Assembly (NCBI GenBank): GCA_030538335.1 | Contig: JAUNUE010000098.1 | Coordinates: forward strand, 1 to 5,066 | Direction of reading: 5' to 3' | Origin: Allobrachymonas sp. | GTDB taxonomy: Bacteria; Pseudomonadota; Gammaproteobacteria; Burkholderiales; Burkholderiaceae_C | DNA: 5,066 bases | Shown: in pieces, positions 1-5,066 of the stretch | How the letters are laid out: every line of letters begins with the position of its first letter | How positions within the stretch are numbered: the first letter of the stretch is position 1 | Translations under genes and position numbers: made by a program | The notes under the pieces: generated by a model | Told to the model about the DNA's origin: nothing | Seen by the model: only the letters and a program-made list of their open reading frames with translations | Databases searched by the model: none

Positions 1-578
1 TTGAAATTCATCCGGGCGCCAAGCTTGGTGACAGGGTGTTCATTGACCACGGCATGGGCGTGGTCATAGGCGAAACCGCCGAAGTGGGCGACGACTGCAC
101 CATCTACCACGGCGTGACCTTGGGTGGCACTTCGCTGTACAAGGGCACCAAGCGCCACCCGACGCTGGGCAAAGGCGTGGTGATCGGCGCAGGGGCCAAA
201 GTGCTGGGCGGATTTACCGTAGGCGACGGTGCCAAGGTCGGCAGCAACGCTGTGGTCGTCAAACCCGTGCCTGCTGGCGCTACCGCAGTGGGCAACCCGG
301 CCCGCATCATTCAGGCCGAAGACGACGTCAAGCGTGAACAGGCAGCGTCACAAATGGGTTTTTCTGCTTATGGCGTGACGCAGAAAGACGACCCGCTCAG
401 CCAGGCCATGCGCGGCCTGATCGACAACGCCGCAGGACAGGAGCACCAGATTGCCTTGCTGTGGCAAGCGGTGGAAAAACTGTCAGACCAGATGCAGCGC
501 GCCGATTGCATGCCCAAAGATGCGGCGCGCTCAGAACAATTTGAGGCCGAGAAGCTCAACCATCTGGTGGGAGAGTAA
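1..578 (+). CDS. cysE: Serine O-acetyltransferase (CysE/EpsC type), 5' end missing
   Basis: This cytoplasmic enzyme transfers acetyl from acetyl-CoA to L-serine, giving O-acetylserine, the substrate for cysteine synthase. The window opens inside the gene: full codons start at base 3 and give 191 visible residues before TAA at 576-578. The GTG at 36 is internal (a Val codon), because the family sequence EIHPGAKLGDRVFIDHG runs through it. Visible signatures are left-handed beta-helix hexapeptide repeats (visible residues about 1-100), the catalytic-region DH (D15-H16), VTLGGTS (38-44), RHP (51-53, the second conserved His region) and GNPARII (97-103). Enteric CysE has Asp in the D-I-H-P motif; here it is Glu (E1), as I recall for EpsC-type enzymes. 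After the acyltransferase fold comes an extension of about 85 residues, with a helical, coiled-coil-like stretch (about 131-166), ending LVGE. The amino-terminal helical domain lies outside the window. The family assignment is very secure. Confidence 0.96.
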   Translation, partial: EIHPGAKLGDRVFIDHGMGVVIGETAEVGDDCTIYHGVTLGGTSLYKGTKRHPTLGKGVVIGAGAKVLGGFTVGDGAKVGSNAVVVKPVPAGATAVGNPARIIQAEDDVKREQAASQMGFSAYGVTQKDDPLSQAMRGLIDNAAGQEHQIALLWQAVEKLSDQMQRADCMPKDAARSEQFEAEKLNHLVGE

Positions 579-600
579 CGCTGCGCGCGTCGTTGAACAC

Positions 601-2136
601 CTAATTTACAGGTTGCAGCAGCACGTTGTACGGCATTTCAGCCAGGTTTGAGGGCATGTCAAACGCGAACACCTGTTGTTCATTGTTGCGGATGCTGTCG
701 TTGTCTACACCGATGCGGAAGTAGTAGCGGCCCGGTGGCAAATGGGGCAGCTTCACGCGCAGACCGGTACTGGTCAGACTGGTTACGGGCTGGGTAAAGT
801 TGCGGTTTCTGGCAATTTCCACTTTTACCGTGGTCGGGTCGGGCAGCGGTGCAAAGTCTTCTGTGGCAATGGCTGTCCACAGCAGATAGGGCCTGCCCTG
901 AATTTCCTGCACCGAGGCGTTGCGTAGAAGCCATGCAGGCGCACGCAGGTCGACCGTGCTTTGGGCGTCCTGTCCTTCCAGCCCGTGGGCATCTACGGCA
1001 CGGGCACGGATGTGCAGGACGCCGTTGGGCAGGCGGTTGAGGTCGGCAAAAGGCGCAGTCGATTTTTCGCTGAAGCGGATGTTGTTGAATTCGGCATCGT
1101 CGGCCACGATCACGCGGTAGGCCACCGCACCAGGCACCGGGCTGAATTTGTAGAAAGCCTGGGGCCGGCGCAAGACCATGCCGGGCGCAGGCACCTGCGG
1201 GGCAGGCAACAGGGCAATGGCCTGCATTTCGGCAACATTGGGGTCAACCACCGCGCCTTGGCCCTTGTCCAGATGGATTTCGGAATTTTTCCAGGTATTG
1301 ATATTGCTGACGTTGCCTGCGAGCACTTCGGCACGGTCGTAGGGCACGTACTGGTCGGCCGCGGCCACGCGGAACTCGGTGCCGCGCACGCCCACTACGG
1401 AGGTGGTGGTTTCCACTTCGATCGGTTTGCCGACGTGTGAAGTGTCCTGTTTGTGTGGCACGGTGGCTTCCACTGCACCTTGCAGCAGGCGGAGCTTGCT
1501 GCCGATCCAGTTGATGATTCTTCCGCCTGCTGTCTGGTCAGGTGCTTTGTAATCGCGGCTGTGCACGATGTCGGCCACCGACTGGGGCAATACTTTCACG
1601 TGCGAGCCGTCTTCGAGTTCGACTACGGCAGAACTGTCGGCGCCTGCGGCAATGCGCGCGCCCTCATCAAAACGGATACCGGCTTTTACGGGCTGGCCGT
1701 TGAGCGTGACATCGCCCACCGTCTGGATCAGCCGTATCTGCCTGGCTTGCGATGGCAGCAAGGTCAACGGCACATACACCACCTGGCCCGCAGGCGGCAG
1801 GCGCTTGTTTTCGAGCGCGTTGTAGAACACCAGTTGGGGGCATTGGGCTGCCGCTACGCTGAACTTGCGGCATACCTTGTCGAGCGTATCGCCGGGTTGC
1901 ACGGTATAGACCACGCTGGAGCCCTTGACGCGGCTGCCGGAGGGAAGTGCTGCCTGCCCTGTTGGCGTGGCTGGAGGGTTGCTGGTTGCTGTTTGCTGCT
2001 GCGCCAGTACAGGCGTCACACATGCACAGACGACACCTGCTGCCAAAGGGCAGATGGCGCGGACGCGCCAAAAAACAGAGGCGGCAAGTGGGCGCATGGG
2101 AGACGAAATGTTCCTTTTTCCAGATGTGGCAATCAT
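601..2136 (-). CDS. Exported LysM and FecR-domain protein with two Fn3-like modules
   Basis: Probable envelope protein of 511 residues and unknown specific role. An N-terminal signal peptide has a basic n-region, a hydrophobic core (about 27-42) and a type I cleavage motif VLA|QQQ after residue 45. A Pro/Thr/Ser linker follows, then a LysM domain (about 75-123, with YTVQPGDTLDKVC), which in this family binds peptidoglycan or related glycans. Next is a FecR-type domain (about 150-275, with the hallmark VVGVRGTEFRV at 247-257). The C-terminus has two similar beta-sandwich, Fn3-like segments (about 329-397 and 417-492). No FecR-type transmembrane anchor and no adjacent sigma factor are seen, so classic FecIR signalling is unlikely. 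Start choice is uncertain. ATG at 2136 has a weak GGTAG 7 bases upstream. ATG at 2097 (residue 14) would give a more normal signal peptide, but its AAAAAGGAA lies too far upstream. The gene converges on cysE, 22 bases away. Confidence 0.9.
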   Translation of the reverse strand: MIATSGKRNISSPMRPLAASVFWRVRAICPLAAGVVCACVTPVLAQQQTATSNPPATPTGQAALPSGSRVKGSSVVYTVQPGDTLDKVCRKFSVAAAQCPQLVFYNALENKRLPPAGQVVYVPLTLLPSQARQIRLIQTVGDVTLNGQPVKAGIRFDEGARIAAGADSSAVVELEDGSHVKVLPQSVADIVHSRDYKAPDQTAGGRIINWIGSKLRLLQGAVEATVPHKQDTSHVGKPIEVETTTSVVGVRGTEFRVAAADQYVPYDRAEVLAGNVSNINTWKNSEIHLDKGQGAVVDPNVAEMQAIALLPAPQVPAPGMVLRRPQAFYKFSPVPGAVAYRVIVADDAEFNNIRFSEKSTAPFADLNRLPNGVLHIRARAVDAHGLEGQDAQSTVDLRAPAWLLRNASVQEIQGRPYLLWTAIATEDFAPLPDPTTVKVEIARNRNFTQPVTSLTSTGLRVKLPHLPPGRYYFRIGVDNDSIRNNEQQVFAFDMPSNLAEMPYNVLLQPVN

Positions 2137-2220
2137 GACACAGCTACCATCAAAATTAAAGGGATTTCAGACAGACAGGGTGCGGCTTTGGTTATTTTTT
2201 GCAAAACAAACCACATCTGG
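2120..2220. repeat. 10-bp exact inverted repeat flanking the FecR/LysM start
   Basis: CCAGATGTGG at 2120-2129 recurs as its exact reverse complement, CCACATCTGG, at 2211-2220, with 81 bases between the arms. If translation starts at 2136, the proximal arm lies just inside the coding region. If it starts at 2097, both arms lie in the leader. The pair could be two binding sites for one regulator or a chance match. Confidence 0.45.
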
Positions 2221-2247
2221 GCGGGGCAGAAAAGGCGCTTGGAATGC
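2137..2247. promoter_or_regulatory. Intergenic region upstream of the FecR/LysM gene
   Basis: This 111-base gap lies between the transporter stop and the FecR/LysM start and is clearly more AT-rich than its flanks. It contains an imperfect palindrome centred at 2201/2202 and the distal arm of a 10-bp inverted repeat. It is a reasonable place for the FecR/LysM promoter, but I could not find a well-spaced sigma-70 -35/-10 pair on the minus strand. I also found no GC-rich hairpin with a T tract that would end the transporter transcript, so read-through from upstream is possible. Confidence 0.4.
2190..2212. repeat. AT-rich imperfect palindrome
   Basis: TTTTGCAAAA (2197-2206) is a perfect 10-bp palindrome. 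It is framed by GGTT (2190-2193) and AACC (2209-2212), one base off perfect symmetry. It lies about 60 bases upstream of the FecR/LysM ATG at 2136 and directly abuts the CCACATCTGG arm. It resembles an operator in form, but no cognate regulator is identified. It is a poor terminator candidate because no T tract follows it on the minus strand. Confidence 0.4.
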
Positions 2248-3183
2248 TCATTGCAGTGTCTGCGTAGCGGTATGCGTCAACGGTTGTTGTGTTTTGACTT
2301 GCAAGCGCTGCTCGCGCCGTAGCAGCACCAGGCCGCTGACGATGATGATGGCCGCACCCAGCAGGGTGTGCAGGGCGGGCAGGGTGCGCCAGATGAGCCA
2401 GTCCAAAGCCAGGCCGCCTGCCAGTGCGGCGTATTCAAACGGCGCTACGGCAGAAGCCTGGCCGTGGCGGAAGGCCTCCGTCAGCGCAAGCTGACCGGTA
2501 AAGCCAGTGATGCCCAGAATGGCGAACTGCAGGGCATCTTCGGTGCGCAAGGGCACCCATTGCGGCCAGGCCAGCATGCCGCCCACTCCGGCCATGAACA
2601 ACAACAGGGTGAGCATGATGCTTTCACTGCTGTCGGTTTTGCTGGCCAGCCGCCCGTACAGGGCCGAAATGGCATAGCACAGCGCTGAAAACAGGATGGC
2701 CAGTCCAGCCATATCCGTAAGATTTCTTCCCAGTTCCACGCCGTTGGGGCGAAAGGCCACCAACACGCCCATAAAACCGGCTGCTACCGCCCACCAGTGC
2801 GACGCGGGCACCCGTTCCTTGAGGATGGGCACCGACAACAGGGTGATCAGCATGGGGCCGATGAAAAACAGCGTGTAGGCGCTGGACAGCGGCAGGTCGC
2901 GCAGGCCACGGGAAAACGCAGCCAGCATGGCAATGCCCAGCACGCCACGCAACAGATGCAGCGGCCAGCGGATGCGCCAGATGCCGGCCCAGCGTTTGCG
3001 CGCGGTGATGTAGATCAGCAGCAAAGGCAGGCCGGTGGCGCCACGCATAGCGGCAATTTGTACCGGCGGGTAGCGGCTGGACAGCACCTTGAGGGTGGCG
3101 TCCATACCGCAAAAGAACGCCACCGCCAACAGCATGAACACAATACTGCGCAGGTTGTTGCCGCTTGTTGCGCCGGTGCTCAT
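2248..3183 (-). CDS. DMT-superfamily (EamA domain) transporter
   Basis: Inner-membrane protein of 311 residues, the usual length for drug/metabolite transporter (EamA) family members. It has two homologous five-helix halves. Hydrophobic segments fall at about 12-29, 40-58, 76-92, 100-120, 129-145, 158-178, 189-206, 217-235, 246-264 and 272-288, giving ten helices. The first half carries the conserved MRG (46-48) after helix 2 and the SSAYTLFFIGPMLITLLS region in helix 4. The second half carries the matching AFRHGQASAVAPFEYAALAG region (238-257). The C-terminus is short and polar, as expected for a cytoplasmic tail. The substrate cannot be told from sequence: family members export amino acids, metabolites or drugs, or import S-adenosylmethionine. 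The ATG at 3181-3183 has a good AAAGG seven bases upstream (3191-3195). It lies 34 bases after the helicase stop on the same strand, so co-transcription is likely. Confidence 0.93.
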   Translation of the reverse strand: MSTGATSGNNLRSIVFMLLAVAFFCGMDATLKVLSSRYPPVQIAAMRGATGLPLLLIYITARKRWAGIWRIRWPLHLLRGVLGIAMLAAFSRGLRDLPLSSAYTLFFIGPMLITLLSVPILKERVPASHWWAVAAGFMGVLVAFRPNGVELGRNLTDMAGLAILFSALCYAISALYGRLASKTDSSESIMLTLLLFMAGVGGMLAWPQWVPLRTEDALQFAILGITGFTGQLALTEAFRHGQASAVAPFEYAALAGGLALDWLIWRTLPALHTLLGAAIIIVSGLVLLRREQRLQVKTQQPLTHTATQTLQ

Positions 3184-3217
3184 GGGTCAGCCTTTCTGGC
3201 GTTCTGTCTGGTTGGTA

Positions 3218-4822
3218 TTAACGTGCCTTGCTGTGGGTGGCGCGTGCCGATGTGCTGCGTGGCGCATGGCTGTCTGTGCGGCGGCCACGTTGCTCGCTGC
3301 CACGTTCGCCACGGCGCCCTTCGGCATGGCCTGACCAGCCGCCTTCGCGGCGACCGGTGCGCCCCTGAGGACGCTGGCCCTGGCGGGCGTAGCCGCCGCC
3401 GGGCGCGCCACCACGGCGGGCCGGTTTGCGCGGGCTGTTGCGCTGGGGGCGCTGGGTAGGCTCCAGCCCGGCAATGACATCGGCCTGCAGCGGCTGGCGC
3501 GTGTGCTGCTCAATTGCGGCCATGCGGCGGTGCTCGCGCCATTCGGCCAGGGTTACGGCCAGGCCTGCGCGACCTGCACGGCCGGTGCGGCCAATGCGGT
3601 GGGTGTAGTCTTCGGCCTTCATCGGCAGGCCGAAGTTGAAGACGTGGGTGATGGTGGGCACGTCGATGCCACGCGCCGCCACATCGGTAGCGACCAGAAT
3701 CTGCACACGGCCATCGCGCAGGGCTTTGAGGCGGCGGTTGCGCAGGCTCTGGTTCAGCGCGCCGTGCAAGGCGACAGCGGCAAAACCGGCCTGTTGCAGG
3801 TCGTTTGCCAGTTCGTCGCATTCGATCTGGGTGCAGGCAAACACAATCGCCTGGTCAATGGAGGCATCGCGCAGCCAGTGGTCGAGCAGGGCGCGCTTGT
3901 GTCCAGCGTTGTCGGCCCAGTAGAGCTTTTGCGTGATGTTGGCGTGCCGCTCCTGCGGGCTGTCAATCTGGATTTTTTGCGTGGCCGCGCCGCTGCGCAT
4001 CACACGCTGGGCCAGTTGCTGCACGTGCGGCGCAAAGGTGGCAGAAAACATCAATGTTTGCTGGCGCTGGCCGCACAGGCGGTGGATTTCGGCCAGGTCT
4101 TCGGCAAACCCCAGGTCGAGCATGCGGTCGGCCTCATCCAGCACCAGTGTCTGCACCGTGTGCAGACGCAACTGGCCGCTGCGCTCGAGATCCAGCAAGC
4201 GGCCCGGTGTGGCTACGATGAGGTTGGCGTTTTGCAGGCGCGCAATCTGCACACCATAAGGCAAGCCACCCACCACACCGGCAACGCGTATGCCGCGCGT
4301 GTGCTTGACCAGCGCAATTGCATCCTGCATCACTTGCTGGGCCAGTTCGCGTGTGGGGCACAACACCAATGCACCGGGTTCTGCCGCCTTGAAATGGCGT
4401 GGGTTGGTCGGATTTTTGCGGCGCGGTTTTTTGGGCGGCGCTTCACCGCGTGCCAGGGCTTCGGCAGCGAGGCGCTCTGCTTCCAGACGTGCGGCTTTGG
4501 CGGTGCGATCTTGCTGCTGCAGCAACTGTTGCAACAGGGGCAACAAAAAGGCGGCGGTTTTGCCGCTGCCGGTCTGGCTCGAAACCATCAGGTCGCGCGT
4601 GGGGGCAAACGTGTCGGCGTCACACCCGGCCAATGCCAGGGGAATGACGCGCTGCTGCACTGCCGTGGGTGCGGTGTAACCCAAGTCGGCAATGGCCTGC
4701 AGCAGTTGGGCATGCAGGCCCAGTTGGGCAAAAGGTTCCTGGGGCAGGGCAGTCTCCTGCTCGGGTTGGGTACAGGAAAGGTCAGCGCCTTCTTCAAAAA
4801 GGTCGTGGGAATGCAAAGACAT
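3218..4822 (-). CDS. DEAD-box ATP-dependent RNA helicase (RhlE-like)
   Basis: Cytoplasmic ATP-dependent RNA helicase of 534 residues, in a family that unwinds short duplexes in ribosome assembly or mRNA decay. From the ATG at 4822, the core motifs in order are the Q motif (about 31-57, with F31 and Q56-Q57), Walker A SQTGSGKT (82-89), PTRELAQQ (156-163), TPGR (205-208), DEAD (229-232), SAT (260-262), VATDVAARGID (377-387) and HRIGRTGRAGR (408-418). All catalytic residues are present. Two additions stand out. One is an insertion of about 45 residues between Walker A and PTREL (about 101-146), helical and then basic (KKPRRK). The other is an Arg/Gly-rich tail (about 454-534) with RGG and RRG steps, likely an RNA-binding tail. 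A TTG at 4834 would add four residues, but ATG at 4822 has GAAAG five bases upstream and is preferred. RhlE is the closest named subfamily I can suggest; SrmB or other DEAD groups are not excluded. Confidence 0.95.
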   Translation of the reverse strand: MSLHSHDLFEEGADLSCTQPEQETALPQEPFAQLGLHAQLLQAIADLGYTAPTAVQQRVIPLALAGCDADTFAPTRDLMVSSQTGSGKTAAFLLPLLQQLLQQQDRTAKAARLEAERLAAEALARGEAPPKKPRRKNPTNPRHFKAAEPGALVLCPTRELAQQVMQDAIALVKHTRGIRVAGVVGGLPYGVQIARLQNANLIVATPGRLLDLERSGQLRLHTVQTLVLDEADRMLDLGFAEDLAEIHRLCGQRQQTLMFSATFAPHVQQLAQRVMRSGAATQKIQIDSPQERHANITQKLYWADNAGHKRALLDHWLRDASIDQAIVFACTQIECDELANDLQQAGFAAVALHGALNQSLRNRRLKALRDGRVQILVATDVAARGIDVPTITHVFNFGLPMKAEDYTHRIGRTGRAGRAGLAVTLAEWREHRRMAAIEQHTRQPLQADVIAGLEPTQRPQRNSPRKPARRGGAPGGGYARQGQRPQGRTGRREGGWSGHAEGRRGERGSEQRGRRTDSHAPRSTSARATHSKAR

Positions 4823-4881
4823 ACAGGCTTTCAAAAACGATCACGGTGGACCAGTGCCTTCTGGAAAGCAGCCATATGCAA

Positions 4882-4913
4882 AGGGCGCAACTTGCTGCGG
4901 CAAGATGCGCCTT
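4882..4913 (-). repeat. Strong hairpin in the helicase 5' leader
   Basis: Arms 4885-4895 (GCGCAACTTGC) and 4900-4910 (GCAAGATGCGC) are complementary at 10 of 11 positions around a 4-base loop, TGCG on the plus strand. The stem extends outward through 4884/4911, a GT-type or mismatched pair at 4883/4912, and 4882/4913. No T tract follows on either strand, so it is not a standard intrinsic terminator. In a minus-strand transcript it would sit about 60 bases before the helicase ATG. Its function is unknown; a structured leader or a protein-binding site is possible. Confidence 0.6.
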
Positions 4914-4982
4914 GAGCTGCGGCGAAGCAGGTTCCAGTGGGCGAAAAACACATCCACCGTCTGGAGCCGCAAGCCACAACAG

Positions 4983-4997
4983 GTGCGCGGGGCGCAC
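4983..4997. repeat. Short GC-rich inverted repeat
   Basis: GTGCGC (4983-4988) and GCGCAC (4992-4997) form a perfect 6-bp stem around a 3-base GGG loop. It lies about 160 bases upstream of the helicase ATG and just before a plus-strand ATG at 5000. In DNA this GC-rich, such a short repeat can easily arise by chance. Confidence 0.3.
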
Positions 4998-5066
4998 GCA
5001 TGGAGAAGGTCTTGTGGGTTGCCGGTAGCCTGCGCGGTGCGCGGCCGTGTATCCGGCAAGAAAAGA

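Larger units (their letters stand above)
4823..5066. other. Helicase upstream region, no confident gene
   Basis: These 244 bases precede the helicase start and run to the window edge. They should contain the helicase promoter and 5' leader. On the minus strand I could not pick a convincing sigma-70 promoter. Two hairpin-capable inverted repeats lie here (4882-4913 and 4983-4997). Three frames stay open to the right edge, two on the minus strand and one on the plus strand. None of the peptides is recognisable or has a strong ribosome binding site. A neighbouring gene may begin or end at or beyond the edge. Confidence 0.5.

Noticed and set aside
36..578. GTG at 36 as the start of cysE
   Set aside because: The conserved CysE/EpsC sequence continues unbroken upstream in frame to base 3, so the GTG is an internal Val codon and the gene is truncated by the window edge.
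1999..2055. Lipobox in the FecR/LysM signal peptide (VVCAC)
   Set aside because: The residues before either Cys do not fit the usual lipobox pattern well, and a clear type I site (VLA|Q) follows a few residues later.
1453..2322. 289-residue open frame on the plus strand, antisense to the FecR/LysM gene
   Set aside because: It is in the same opposite-strand codon register as the real gene and is explained by the rarity of TTA, CTA and TCA codons. The minus strand encodes a signal peptide, LysM and FecR motifs.
1925..2494. 189-residue plus-strand open frame crossing the 2137-2247 gap
   Set aside because: The peptide is Cys- and Arg-rich with no fold signature. It runs antisense through two well-supported genes and the gap between them.
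3503..4915. 470-residue open frame on the plus strand, antisense to the helicase
   Set aside because: It uses the same codon register as the helicase on the opposite strand, so its stops would need TTA, CTA or TCA codons in the helicase, which are rare in GC-rich genes. The helicase strand encodes a complete set of DEAD-box motifs, and the antisense peptide has no recognisable family.
4794..4997. Minus-strand frame of 67 residues from a GTG, overlapping the helicase start
   Set aside because: It has no ribosome binding site and no recognisable family, and it overlaps the helicase start by 29 bases. The frame is open to the window edge, so the end of an upstream gene cannot be fully excluded.
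4841..5059. Minus-strand frame of 72 residues from a TTG just upstream of the helicase
   Set aside because: It has a rare start codon and no recognisable domain, and the translated sequence resembles read-through of GC-rich non-coding DNA. It is also open to the edge, so confidence in rejecting it is moderate.
5000..5066. Possible divergent gene starting at the plus-strand ATG at 5000 (MEKVLWVAGSLRG...) and running off the window
   Set aside because: Only 22 codons are visible, the ribosome binding site is weak, and no family can be recognised. The next bases to the right would decide it.

Overview
The window looks like ordinary chromosomal DNA from a GC-rich betaproteobacterium, most likely Burkholderiales and probably Comamonadaceae (Acidovorax/Comamonas-like). 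This placement is an inference from the protein flavours: an EpsC-type serine acetyltransferase with a long C-terminal helical extension, a LysM plus FecR-domain exported protein, and a DEAD-box helicase with a basic insertion and an Arg/Gly tail. It also rests on the strong GC bias at third codon positions. I see no RNA genes, insertion sequences, CRISPR arrays, phage genes or toxin/antitoxin-like pairs.

Layout. Bases 1-578 (+) hold the 3' part of cysE, cut by the left edge. After a 22-base gap comes a convergent gene, 601-2136 (-), encoding a secreted LysM/FecR-domain protein with two Fn3-like modules at its C-terminus. A 111-base intergenic stretch (2137-2247) contains an AT-rich imperfect palindrome and one arm of a 10-bp inverted repeat. 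Gene 2248-3183 (-) encodes a ten-helix EamA/DMT-family transporter. Only 34 bases upstream of it ends gene 3218-4822 (-), a DEAD-box RNA helicase. The last 244 bases (4823-5066) are the helicase leader or promoter region and contain two hairpin-forming inverted repeats. No gene could be confidently called there.

How the genes relate. The three minus-strand genes run helicase, transporter, FecR/LysM protein. The helicase and transporter are close enough to be co-transcribed. The FecR/LysM gene is separated by 111 bases and may have its own promoter. No shared pathway is apparent: cysteine biosynthesis, RNA remodelling, small-molecule transport and an envelope protein. I found no convincing new multi-gene system. 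The observations most worth a second look are the strong hairpin in the helicase leader, the exact inverted repeat flanking the FecR/LysM gene start, and the lone cysteine pair and duplicated module in the FecR/LysM protein.
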